Shown here piece after piece: positions 1 to 5,831 of a stretch of DNA of 21,219 nt. The notes beneath the pieces were generated by a model. The model was not told the origin of the DNA, ran no database searches, and saw only the letters and a program-made list of their open reading frames with translations. The DNA is taken from positions 1 through 21,219 of the forward strand of contig JBMDXQ010000023.1 of the NCBI GenBank assembly GCA_048594975.1, in the 5' to 3' direction. The stretch comes from JBMDXB01 sp048594975. Lineage in GTDB: Bacteria; Acidobacteriota; Vicinamibacteria; Vicinamibacterales; 2-12-FULL-66-21. The translations under genes were made by a program, and so were the position numbers. Numbering within the stretch: position 1 is the first letter of the stretch; every line of letters begins with the position of its first letter.

Positions 1-365
1 CGCTTCGTCGTGGTGAGGTAGGCTCGGCCTGTCGCGCTGTTCGGGCCGAGGGCGCCGATGAAGATCACGAGGCACGCGCCCTCGACGTGCACCACCGGGC
101 TGCGCAGCCGCGGCCAGTCCTTCTCGATCGACGCGAACAGGCTGTGCATCGCGCCGACCTGGACGCCCACGCGCAGGAGCTCCTTTGCCAGCGAGATCCG
201 CAGGAGCTCATCGAGGTTGTACCCGAGATGATTGCCGGTGCCGCGGCCCTTCTTCTTCAGCAACTTCGTACTCAACTTCTTCACCTGCGGCGCTGAGGCG
301 CCGGTGAGGATGGCCGCCTGACTTCGGGTGTAGGGGTGGGACGAGTCCGGTGTAGGGCGGGTCAT
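1..365 (-). CDS. MerR-like HTH DNA-binding protein, partial (3' end outside window)
   Basis: I translated this frame from the minus strand. It starts with ATG at 365-363 and is still open at base 1, giving 121 codons. Residues 13-55 (around SQAAILTGASAPQVKKL and LGYNLDELLRI) look like a winged helix-turn-helix of the MerR-like type. They are followed by a helical stretch (ISLAKELLRVGVQVGAMHSLF) and then a strand-rich piece (VVHVEGACLVIFIGALG). A transcription factor is therefore likely, but the effector domain is cut off and no ligand can be named. No Shine-Dalgarno sequence is visible. A perfect 9-bp inverted repeat ends 8 bases before the start codon, which suggests autoregulation. The fold call is from sequence pattern only; another small HTH family is possible. 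Confidence 0.6.
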   Translation of the reverse strand, partial: MTRPTPDSSHPYTRSQAAILTGASAPQVKKLSTKLLKKKGRGTGNHLGYNLDELLRISLAKELLRVGVQVGAMHSLFASIEKDWPRLRSPVVHVEGACLVIFIGALGPNSATGRAYLTTTK

Positions 366-373
366 GGTAGCCG

Positions 374-397
374 GTAAGATACTGCCTGGTATCTTAC
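374..397. promoter_or_regulatory. Perfect 9-bp inverted repeat, candidate operator
   Basis: GTAAGATAC and GTATCTTAC are separated by 6 bases (TGCCTG). The palindrome sits 8 bases upstream of the minus-strand ATG at 365 and upstream of the plus-strand HTH fragment, so it lies between divergent reading frames. It is AT-rich against a GC-rich background, which fits an operator or promoter site. Binding by the adjacent MerR-like protein is an inference. Confidence 0.5.
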
Positions 398-430
398 ACG
401 TCAAGCCCACGCGGCGCGGCGAAGGTCGCC

Positions 431-601
431 GTGGTGTCGAACCGGCAGATCGCCGCGGCCGCCGGCGTCGACGAGGGAACCATTCGCAAGGATCTGCGGC
501 AGCGCGGAAACCATTCCGCAGTCGGCCGGCCGAAAGGCTCGAAAACCAAGCAAAAGACCCGAGTCGATGCGGAAGTTGGCCGAGGCCATTGCCGATTATG
601 A
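431..601 (+). pseudogene. HTH-domain gene fragment (replication/partition or phage-type regulator)
   Basis: The plus frame ending with TGA at 599-601 reads VVSNRQIAAAAGVDEGTIRKD and continues to GRPKGSKTKQKTRVDAE. This is a convincing helix-turn-helix with a basic linker, of the type seen in KorB/ParB-like or phage proteins ('RQIA.A.GV...TIR.DL'). The frame is open from 371 but has no ATG; GTG at 431 or 434 would be the only starts. After the linker the frame turns into unrelated residues and stops, while an adjacent frame (from 567) continues with KLAEAIADYDDGR. This suggests a frameshifted remnant of a larger gene. It could instead be a very short functional HTH protein. Confidence 0.4.
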
Positions 602-629
602 CGATGGACGTGTGGACGGTTACGGACAA

Positions 630-920
630 CTATTCGTCGTGAACGGTGGGTTGAAGAGACGGTGGCCAGATGTGCCTCTGCATAAAGCCAACGGTCACGG
701 CGACCGGGAAAAATCCGATTGCGGCCCAAACCGGCAGCCACCAATGGCGTGCTCCGAAAAAGTAGGCCAACGTAAGCGAAAGGGCCACGGTAACTGTCGA
801 GCCAAACTTGGAGTATCCGTCGGATATCCGCATTCGTTCGTTGCACACCTCACACGAAAAAGCTCGGCCAAACCGTGCAGTGTGCCACGTGACGTTGGCA
901 GAACACCAAGGGCAGCGCAT
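630..920 (-). CDS. Small zinc-ribbon, two-helix membrane protein
   Basis: This is a 96-residue protein from ATG at 920-918. The frame is open further upstream to 1031, but that extension is Arg-rich and unlike protein. It begins with a zinc-ribbon-like CPWC...CEVC pair (residues 3-6 and about 23-26), which could bind one zinc ion. Two hydrophobic stretches follow: VTVALSLTLAYFF, and LPVWAAIGFFPVAVTVGFM. The zinc knuckle would sit on one side of the membrane with a short polar tail. I recognise no named family. No clear ribosome binding site precedes the start. Base composition is a little less GC-rich than the metabolic operon further right, in keeping with an accessory patch. Confidence 0.55.
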   Translation of the reverse strand: MRCPWCSANVTWHTARFGRAFSCEVCNERMRISDGYSKFGSTVTVALSLTLAYFFGARHWWLPVWAAIGFFPVAVTVGFMQRHIWPPSLQPTVHDE

Positions 921-1321
921 TCGGCGCGAGAAGAATGTCAACGTTCTGAGAGGGTAGCACTTCGCCAAGCGTCCTTCGCGCCTCTCGACTCGCGCTCTCG
1001 ACTCCACCCTCCGCCGATCGGCCCTGCCCAATCGGCGGCTTATGAAGTTGTCGATTGCACGCGGGTGGCCGAGAAGGCGGCGATGCGACCAACAGGCTGC
1101 GTCCCGGCGGGGCGCCGAACGCGAGGCCCGTCACCGTCACCGCGCGAAGGTTCGCGACGCGCGACCAGCGCCGGCGGCGCCGTTCGTTTTGCCGCGCGCG
1201 CCTCAGGGAGAGCCCAAGGACAGCCGCCTTTACGATGTAAAGGTTAGCGCTACGGTTAGCGCTCGCCGGCCGGGGGAGGGTGCCCCCGGCCGAAAGCCGC
1301 CAAATTGCTAAGGATTTGGTG
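921..1321. other. Intergenic stretch with short repeats and hairpins, no gene seen
   Basis: No convincing protein is present here; the open frames are Arg/Ala-rich shadows. Three local structures are visible. TTTAC-GAT-GTAAA is an inverted repeat at 1229-1241. GGTTAGCGCT occurs as two direct copies with a 12-base period (1242-1251 and 1254-1263). A strong GC hairpin occupies 1267-1292. Confidence 0.5.
1267..1292 (-). terminator. GC-rich hairpin downstream of tRNA-Leu, possible terminator
   Basis: CGGCCGGGGG and CCCCCGGCCG form a perfect 10-bp stem with a 6-base loop (AGGGTG). It lies 30 bases past the 3' end of the tRNA on the tRNA strand. There is no U-run after the stem, so a classical intrinsic terminator is not fully supported. 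It may only protect or pause the transcript. Confidence 0.35.
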
Positions 1322-1405
1322 TGCCGGGGGTGGGAATCGAACCCACACTCCCCGAGGGGAACGGGATTTTAAGTCCCGAGCGTCTGCCAGTTCCGCCACC
1401 CCGGC
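1322..1405 (-). tRNA. tRNA-Leu, anticodon UAA
   Basis: Read on the minus strand, the gene folds as a class II tRNA. The acceptor stem GCCGGGG pairs with CCCCGGC, followed by discriminator A. The D-arm contains GGCGGAACTGGCAGACGC. The anticodon stem GGGA/TCCC encloses CTTAAAA, giving anticodon UAA, which decodes UUA. A long variable arm (GTTCCCCTCGGGGAG) is present, and the T-arm carries GGTTCGATTCC. The long variable arm plus A73 identify leucine. The 3' CCA is not encoded exactly (ACACCA follows the stem), so CCA would be added post-transcriptionally. UUA is a rare codon in so GC-rich a genome. Confidence 0.96.
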
Positions 1406-1445
1406 TCCTCTCCATTGTAGATTGCGGATCGCCGATGCGGGTCAT
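1406..1445 (-). promoter_or_regulatory. Candidate promoter of tRNA-Leu
   Basis: On the minus strand a TACAAT (-10-like, forward positions 1414-1419) lies 8 bases before the first tRNA base. A weak TGACCC -35-like element sits about 19 bases further upstream. The -10 box is good; the -35 box is poor. Confidence 0.4.
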
Positions 1446-1579
1446 TCGTCGGATTGCTGTGCGACGATACACGGATGGCCCGGTGCAGCGTACCGTCTTC
1501 CAAGCGGGGCGCCGGCCTTGGCACCGTGGCTGCTGGTCTTCCCTGCTAAACGCCGTCCGTGCGTGACAGGAGGCGGGAC

Positions 1580-2779
1580 ATGTCATCGAGCCCCTCCGGA
1601 TCGACCGCCCGCCACCCGCCGAACCCAGTGACCGGCACAGACTTCCGTACGTTCGTCTCCAGCGACTACGAAGAGGCGCAGCGCCTCCGACTCCTCCGGG
1701 CTTTGCTCGCTGCCGCCTTCGCCGGGTTCCTGTTCACCGGCGCCGTGAACATGCTCAATGGCTGGCGTGGGGAGGCGTCGGTGCTGCTCGCGGCGTCGGT
1801 CGCCTGCCTGATGGGACTCGGGCTGACGCGGGCGCGGCGTTACACTGCGGCCTCGCTCACGCTATCGGTCACGATGCTGCTCGGCATCGACGCCGCGCTG
1901 TACTTCGGCGCGGGCCTCTATGACGAGGGGGTCATTGCCTATCCGCTGTTCATGGTGTGCGTCACGTTCCTTTTCTCCGGCGAACTCGCGGTCCTGTCCG
2001 CCACCGCCGCCGCGGTCGCGTCCCTGGCGGCCATCTACATCCTCGAGGTTGCGGGCCGGATCGTCGTCCCGACCCCCTCGACGCCGCTTCGCCTGGTGTT
2101 TCTCTCTGTCCTGGTCGTGCTCTCGGGCGTGGTGCTGCGCGCGATCCGCCGCGCCTGGGAGGCCATCGTCCGGCAGGTGTACGAGGCCGGCGAACTCTCG
2201 CTGGAGGGCTGGGCGCGCGCGCTCGAGTATCGCGACGGCGTGACGGCCGGTCACACGCGCAGGGTCGCCGAGCTCGGCATGCGGCTCGCCCGCCGGCTGC
2301 ATTGCAGCCACGCCGAGGTGATCGCCATCGGGCGCGGCGCCTGGCTGCACGACATCGGCAAGATGGCCATCTCCGATGGGATCCTGCGCAAGAACGGGCC
2401 GCTCACTCCCGAGGAACTGGAGATCATGAGGCAGCACACCACCCTCGGGCGCGAGTTCGTGCGCGGGCTCTCCTTTCTGGGCGACGCGTCCACGATCCCG
2501 TACTCGCATCACGAGCGCTGGGACGGCAGCGGCTACCCGGACGGCCTGCGCGCCGAGGAGATCCCGCTGGCGGCCCGCATCTTCGCCGTCGTCGACAACT
2601 GGGATGCCCTGAGCTCCGACCGCCCCTACCGAAAGGCGTTGCCGCGGGCGGAAGTCGTCGCGCACCTGCGCAGGAACGCCGGCACCATGTTCGACCCGCG
2701 CATCGTCGAGGCGTTCCTGGAGCTGATGGAGGCACGAGACGGCACGGTCGGCGAACTCCGGGCCGTGGATGCGAGGTAA
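1580..2779 (+). CDS. Membrane-bound HD-GYP domain phosphodiesterase (cyclic-di-GMP type)
   Basis: This is a 399-residue protein. I chose ATG at 1580 over the upstream in-frame start at 1559 because AGGAGG (1568-1573) sits 6 bases before it. Residues 40-190 hold about six hydrophobic segments forming a membrane sensor region. From about residue 205 comes an HD-GYP domain with its metal- and substrate-binding motifs: H225 in HTRRV, HDIGK at 257-261, H286, HHERWDGSGYPDGL at 310-323, and VVDNWDAL...RPYRKA around 336-353. Such proteins hydrolyse cyclic di-GMP to pGpG or GMP. All key residues are present, so activity is expected. The signal sensed by the membrane part is unknown. It has no operon partner: tRNA-Leu lies on the other strand upstream, and the stop codon overlaps a palindrome. 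Confidence 0.92.
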   Translation: MSSSPSGSTARHPPNPVTGTDFRTFVSSDYEEAQRLRLLRALLAAAFAGFLFTGAVNMLNGWRGEASVLLAASVACLMGLGLTRARRYTAASLTLSVTMLLGIDAALYFGAGLYDEGVIAYPLFMVCVTFLFSGELAVLSATAAAVASLAAIYILEVAGRIVVPTPSTPLRLVFLSVLVVLSGVVLRAIRRAWEAIVRQVYEAGELSLEGWARALEYRDGVTAGHTRRVAELGMRLARRLHCSHAEVIAIGRGAWLHDIGKMAISDGILRKNGPLTPEELEIMRQHTTLGREFVRGLSFLGDASTIPYSHHERWDGSGYPDGLRAEEIPLAARIFAVVDNWDALSSDRPYRKALPRAEVVAHLRRNAGTMFDPRIVEAFLELMEARDGTVGELRAVDAR

Positions 2780-2790
2780 CGAAGGTTACC
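2775..2790. repeat. Palindrome copy 1: GGTAAC-N4-GTTACC
   Basis: A perfect 6-bp dyad with a 4-base spacer (GAAG) overlaps the TAA stop of the HD-GYP gene. A second copy starts 49 bases later. It is either a protein-binding site or a small mRNA hairpin; no U-run follows. Confidence 0.55.
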
Positions 2791-2823
2791 TGCCATCGTG
2801 GGGACCGTAGTTTCCGCCTGGCG

Positions 2824-2843
2824 GCGGTAACCGCTGTTACCGC
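2824..2843. repeat. Palindrome copy 2: GCGGTAAC-N4-GTTACCGC
   Basis: A perfect 8-bp dyad with spacer CGCT. Its core GGTAAC-N4-GTTACC matches copy 1, and the two dyad centres are 51 bases apart, close to five helical turns. The sharing of sequence as well as shape points to a specific binding site rather than chance. Confidence 0.55.
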
Positions 2844-3257
2844 GGCCTCCGAAGTCGTTCCGTGTGCCCCAGTAGTAGCTTTGTGCGGGACATGGACGAT
2901 TAGTTGACAGCCCGCGAGATTTGTAACCACGTCGATACCGTTTTCGCGGTTGCGCGAGTGGCACGCCTTCTGCTCTTCAGGTTCGAAGGACGACGGGTTG
3001 CAGATGCGGCGCACGTGTCCTGCCGCGCGGACCCGGCGAAAGTGTATCGATCGATGGGAGCGAACGGACGCGGCGCGTCCAGGGCCCGGCCCGGGCGACT
3101 ACGCACGGCCGGAATCCAGGCGAGCGGTTCACGCCGGAGGGGCGGCCGTCTTCACGGAGCCGACCTGGGGTGGGATCACCGCTCGCGCGGCCGGCGTATG
3201 AGGGACATCCTCCGTCGCCAGTGGGCACCGTTTCTTTCCCGCTCGGAGTGACAGCCG
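2844..3257. other. Intergenic stretch without a recognisable gene
   Basis: Six-frame reading gives only Arg/Gly/Ala-rich or short frames and no domain. I see no tRNA fold. The stretch separates the HD-GYP gene from a short plus-strand frame and the convergent selenoprotein operon. Confidence 0.4.
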
Positions 3258-3380
3258 ATGGCGCTGTGGATCGCCGCGATCGTCCTGGCGCTGGTCGCAG
3301 CCCTCGCCGCGGTGTTCGTGCACGGTGCCTCACGGCCCGCCCGCGGATCGCCTCTGAACGGCTCCACTACGGTCACTTGA
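3258..3380 (+). CDS. Possible 40-residue single-span membrane peptide
   Basis: The ATG at 3258 opens a 40-codon frame ending with TGA at 3378-3380. Residues 3-21 are almost entirely hydrophobic (ALWIAAIVLALVAALAA), followed by a polar tail (HGASRPARGSPLNGS). A GGAG (3245-3248) lies 9 bases before the start. The last 8 bases overlap the 3' end of the convergent selenoprotein gene. The pattern fits a small membrane peptide, but a frame this short can arise by chance in GC-rich DNA. Confidence 0.3.
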   Translation: MALWIAAIVLALVAALAAVFVHGASRPARGSPLNGSTTVT

Positions 3381-3960
3381 TCGCCGCCTCGACCGCACCC
3401 ACGACGTCGACGATCGGACCATTGAAGACCGTCGCAGGGGGCATGCGATCCTCCCAGCGCGCGCCGCGGGGGTAGACGGCCGCGAGATCCCACAGGATTC
3501 CCTTTCGGATGCAGCAGTCCTGCTCGGGCTGCGGCGGGCGGGCATCGGCGGCCAGCCGTTTCGCGAGCGTGTGATCGGGATCCCAGTACTGCTGCACGCG
3601 GGTGTCCGCCATCCGGCCGAGCGCGCCGGAACCCGGTGGCGCCCAGTCCGTCGCGATCATCGGCTGCCAGATGGTGAACACGCGGACGTCGACGCCGGCG
3701 TGGCGCTGGAGGAGCGAGTCGACTGCGGAGGCCCCCCGCAGGCAGGTCCCTCAGGTCGGCGAGAGGAGGATGACGGCACGCGTCGCGTCGGCGTGGCGGT
3801 TGAAGTCGGAGCGGAGCGTGTCGAGCGAGGCGGCATCCAGCTTCGCGAGCGGCGGCTGGCCCGGAGGGACCTCGGACGGAGCGAACCGCCAGGCTGCAGC
3901 CGCGCCCGCGAGCGCGATAACGACCGCGGCGAGAACGAGCCGGTTCCTGTTGATGCTCAT
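3373..3960 (-). CDS. Membrane-anchored thioredoxin-like selenoprotein (in-frame UGA as Sec, UxxC motif)
   Basis: Starting at ATG 3960, the frame reads a signal-anchor (residues 7-26, LVLAAVVIALAGAAAAW) and a linker, then a strand 'RAVILLSPT' followed directly by TGA at codon 70 (3753-3751). The same frame continues without interruption for 125 more codons to a TGA stop at 3375-3373. Read through, the junction is SPT-U-GTC-LRGA: a Sec-x-x-Cys redox motif (Sec70, Cys73) at the position where thioredoxin-fold proteins carry CxxC after the first strand. Downstream residues (VRVFTIWQPMIATDW, VQQYWDPDHTLAKRL, a CC pair in PEQDCCIRKGILWDL, and VFNGPIVDV) are clearly protein-like. A hairpin with a G-rich apical loop starts 9 bases after UGA. 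The gene is translationally coupled to the MerT-like gene upstream (ATGA overlap, 3957-3960). The likely role is an extracytoplasmic thiol or metal redox protein. No selA, selB, selC or selD gene is in the window, so Sec insertion is inferred. The alternative is a nonsense mutation in a former Cys codon. Confidence 0.75.
3723..3753 (-). promoter_or_regulatory. Bacterial SECIS-like hairpin after UGA (Sec70)
   Basis: In the mRNA the UGA (3753-3751) is followed by 9 bases and then CUGCGGG-GGGCC-UCCGCAG (3741-3723). This forms 7 pairs including one G-U, closing a 5-base loop. The loop starts 17 bases after the UGA and its first bases are G. Known bacterial SECIS elements place a small apical loop with a G among its first two bases roughly 16-37 bases after UGA, so the geometry fits. 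The stem lies inside the coding sequence, as expected in bacteria. Confidence 0.65.
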
Positions 3961-4280
3961 GGCAGCCAGTCGGCGATGAACCCGGCGATCGCCTGGGGAA
4001 AGAGGATGACGGCAAGGACGATGGCCGCGGAGATGACGAAGACGGCGAGCGAGTGAGTCGGACTCGTGGCGCAGAGACGGCGCGCGCGACGGAGCTGGAA
4101 TGCCCCGACCGTCAGCAGCACGACCGACGCGCATAGCAACCACGACTGGTACGGCTCGACGGCAACGGCGAGGCTGACGGTGGCCGCGGCAGTCGTGAGC
4201 CCGAACGGCATGCAGCAGACCAGCGCCGAGACGGCCGCCAGGGCGGCGGCGAGGGGAGCCACGGTCTCGCGGTGCTTCAC
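3957..4280 (-). CDS. MerT-like small membrane protein with vicinal Cys pair
   Basis: This is a 107-residue protein starting with GTG (4280-4278). It has three hydrophobic segments: residues about 9-40 (AAALAAVSALVCCMPFGL), 46-62, and 77-104. A vicinal cysteine pair (Cys22-Cys23) lies in the first segment, as in MerT mercuric transporters. A further Cys70 follows RRARRL at the membrane edge. Transport or relay of a thiol-bound metal or selenium species is a plausible role, but no mer regulator or reductase is next to it, so mercury is not demonstrated. The stop overlaps the start of the selenoprotein gene by four bases (ATGA), implying a linked function. A longer frame starting at 4317 belongs to another phase and is not protein-like there. 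Confidence 0.7.
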   Translation of the reverse strand: MKHRETVAPLAAALAAVSALVCCMPFGLTTAAATVSLAVAVEPYQSWLLCASVVLLTVGAFQLRRARRLCATSPTHSLAVFVISAAIVLAVILFPQAIAGFIADWLP

Positions 4281-4348
4281 CGCCGTTATTCTCGCCTGCG
4301 GCGGAGCGTACGATCAACGCGGCGACGTCTGATCGACTGATCGACGGC

Positions 4349-4786
4349 TCAGCGGTCGCAACGTTTCCCGAGCGGCCTCACAGAGCTGGCCTGCAGCAAC
4401 ACCACCCGCCGGGCGGGCGCCATCGGCGGACCGTACCCGTCCCCTCCCCGGCCGGGGCTGATCACCACGCGGCCTCCGGGCACCTGGATGCCGGGCTCTC
4501 TGAGATCGGACTTCCGCACCAGCCCGACGACTTCCACCTCGTGGCGGTCGTGTTTCTTCACCTCATCGAGAACCGGCTTCTTCCCCGCAACCTGGAATTC
4601 GTCGACCGCGACGTCCGGGTCTTCACCGTCGACGACCCTCGGCGTGCGGGTCGTGGTCAGGATGCGGTCCTTCAGACATCCGACCACGATGAGCTCGAGC
4701 GAACCCTTCGGGATCTTGCGCTCCTCCTGGGCGCCCATTCCCGCCGAGACAAGTCCGACCACGAGCAAGGAAAGCAGGGTACCCAT
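4349..4786 (-). CDS. Secreted protein of unknown function
   Basis: This is a 145-residue protein starting with ATG 4786-4784. Residues 1-19 (TLLSLLVVGLVSAGMGAQ) are a typical signal peptide with cleavage expected after GMG-A or AQ. The mature part has beta-strand-like pieces (SLELIVVGCLKDRILTT, FQVAGKKPVLDEVKKHD, HEVEVVGLVRKSDL) separated by charged loops, suggesting a small OB-like barrel. One Cys (about residue 37) sits in VVGCLKDR. I recognise the style from acidobacterial exported proteins but know no function. It faces the same way as the Por operon upstream, but an array of CAGCACC repeats lies between them, so it is probably a separate transcript. Confidence 0.7.
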   Translation of the reverse strand: MGTLLSLLVVGLVSAGMGAQEERKIPKGSLELIVVGCLKDRILTTTRTPRVVDGEDPDVAVDEFQVAGKKPVLDEVKKHDRHEVEVVGLVRKSDLREPGIQVPGGRVVISPGRGGDGYGPPMAPARRVVLLQASSVRPLGKRCDR

Positions 4787-4813
4787 GGGTGCATTTTACG
4801 CCTGCGACCCCGA

Positions 4814-4916
4814 CAGCACCCAGCACCTCACAGCACCCAGTACCCTGCGCAGCACCCAGCACCCTGTGCAGCAACCAGCACCCTGCGCAGCACCCAGCAC
4901 CTGGCACTGTGCACCT
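4814..4916. repeat. Degenerate CAGCACC tandem repeat
   Basis: About ten near-copies of CAGCACC and variants (CAGTACC, CAACCAGCACC, CTGCGCAGCACC) fill most of the gap between porB and the secreted-protein gene. A longer unit of roughly 20 bases (CAGCACCCAGCACCCTG) is also discernible. Translating it gives only Cys/Trp/Leu-rich shadow frames. It is not a CRISPR: there are no unique spacers of constant size. Confidence 0.8.
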
Positions 4917-4950
4917 TGTACCGCTCCCGGCTCGGGTCTGGAGCAGCGGC

Positions 4951-5829
4951 CTATTTGGTCGTGATGGCGATCCAGCGACGCTCGATGGACTGCGTCGCGC
5001 GGGCGATGCGCTCGGGGTCGGCGGCAAGCTGGCGGAAGCGACCCTGCCCCTTCAAGTACGCCTCGAGCGGCTGCGGCGGCGGATCGACGGTCACGCGCCA
5101 CTCGCCGTTCTCGATCTCGACCAGCGGGAACACGCGCGCCGCCACCGCCAGGCGCGCGAACTCGATAGCGCGTTCCGACGGGATCTTCCACCCCGGCGGG
5201 CACGGCGACAGCAGGTGCAGGAAGCGCGTGCCGCGCACCGCGCGCGCCCGCGCGAACTTCGCCGTCAAGTCGTCGGGATATGCCACGGTCGCCGTCGCCG
5301 CGTAGGGAATCCCGTGCGCGACCAGGATCGACAGCAGGTCCTTCTTCTCCTGCTCCTTCGCCCGCTTGCCCGGCGTCGTCGTCGTCCACGCGCCGAACGG
5401 CGTCGCCGAGCTCCGCTGCACGCCGGTGTTCATATAGGCTTCGTTGTCGTAGCAGACGAAGATGATGTTCTCGTTGCGCTCGGCCGCCGCCGAGAGCGCC
5501 TGGATGCCGATGTCGAAGGTCCCGCCGTCGCCCGCCCACGCGCACACCGTCGTGTCGGTCTCGCCCTTGAGATCGAGCGCGGCGCGCACGCCCGACGCGG
5601 CGGCCGCCGCCGAGGCGAACGGGGTGTGCATCAGCGGCACGCCCGCGGCGCTGTACGGCGCGGGCCCGTCGATGACCGACCAGCAGCAGGCGGGAACGAC
5701 GAGCACCGTCTTCGGCCCGAGCGCCTTCAGCGCCAGCCGCATCGAGAGCGTGGCGCCGCAGCCGCCGCAGCCGACGTGTCCAGGAGCCAGGATCTCGTCG
5801 GACGGCACGTCGTAGACAATCTGCGCCAT
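4951..5829 (-). CDS. porB: Pyruvate:ferredoxin oxidoreductase beta subunit (PorB)
   Basis: This is a 292-residue protein, normal for the separate-subunit enzyme. The thiamine-diphosphate motif is AGDGGTFDIG at 99-108 with the downstream CYDNEAYMNTGVQRS at 126-140, a signature typical of the pyruvate type. Cys21 and Cys24 (GHVGCGGCGA) and Cys210 (SPCPPGW) are likely ligands of the beta-subunit [4Fe-4S] cluster. With PorA, PorG and a ferredoxin subunit it would interconvert pyruvate plus CoA with acetyl-CoA, CO2 and reduced ferredoxin in the cytoplasm. The ATG at 5829 lies 2 bases after the porA stop, preceded by AAGGAG. It is the last gene of the operon. The substrate could be another 2-oxoacid, but the motif set favours pyruvate. 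Confidence 0.92.
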   Translation of the reverse strand: MAQIVYDVPSDEILAPGHVGCGGCGATLSMRLALKALGPKTVLVVPACCWSVIDGPAPYSAAGVPLMHTPFASAAAAASGVRAALDLKGETDTTVCAWAGDGGTFDIGIQALSAAAERNENIIFVCYDNEAYMNTGVQRSSATPFGAWTTTTPGKRAKEQEKKDLLSILVAHGIPYAATATVAYPDDLTAKFARARAVRGTRFLHLLSPCPPGWKIPSERAIEFARLAVAARVFPLVEIENGEWRVTVDPPPQPLEAYLKGQGRFRQLAADPERIARATQSIERRWIAITTK

Positions 5830-5831
5830 CG

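Noticed and set aside
1305..1631. Open frames over the tRNA reading GVGIEPTLPEGNGILSPERL or GGGNRTHTPRGERDFKSRAS
   Set aside because: These are the well-known spurious translations of an antisense or sense tRNA-Leu gene, not proteins.
2940..3010. Possible tRNA-Sec or other tRNA (GGTTCGAA motif near 2980)
   Set aside because: The bases flanking the T-loop-like motif do not pair on either strand and no acceptor stem can be drawn.
3751..3753. UGA at codon 70 as a simple nonsense mutation
   Set aside because: Not fully excluded. However, the open frame on both sides, the UxxC placement and a correctly spaced hairpin together favour Sec.
4814..4916. Possible CRISPR array
   Set aside because: The units are 7 bases, degenerate and contiguous, with no constant-length unique spacers and no cas genes.
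4623..5027. Cys/Trp/Leu-rich frame across the CAGCACC array
   Set aside because: It is simply the translation of the repeat and has no start signal or conserved part.
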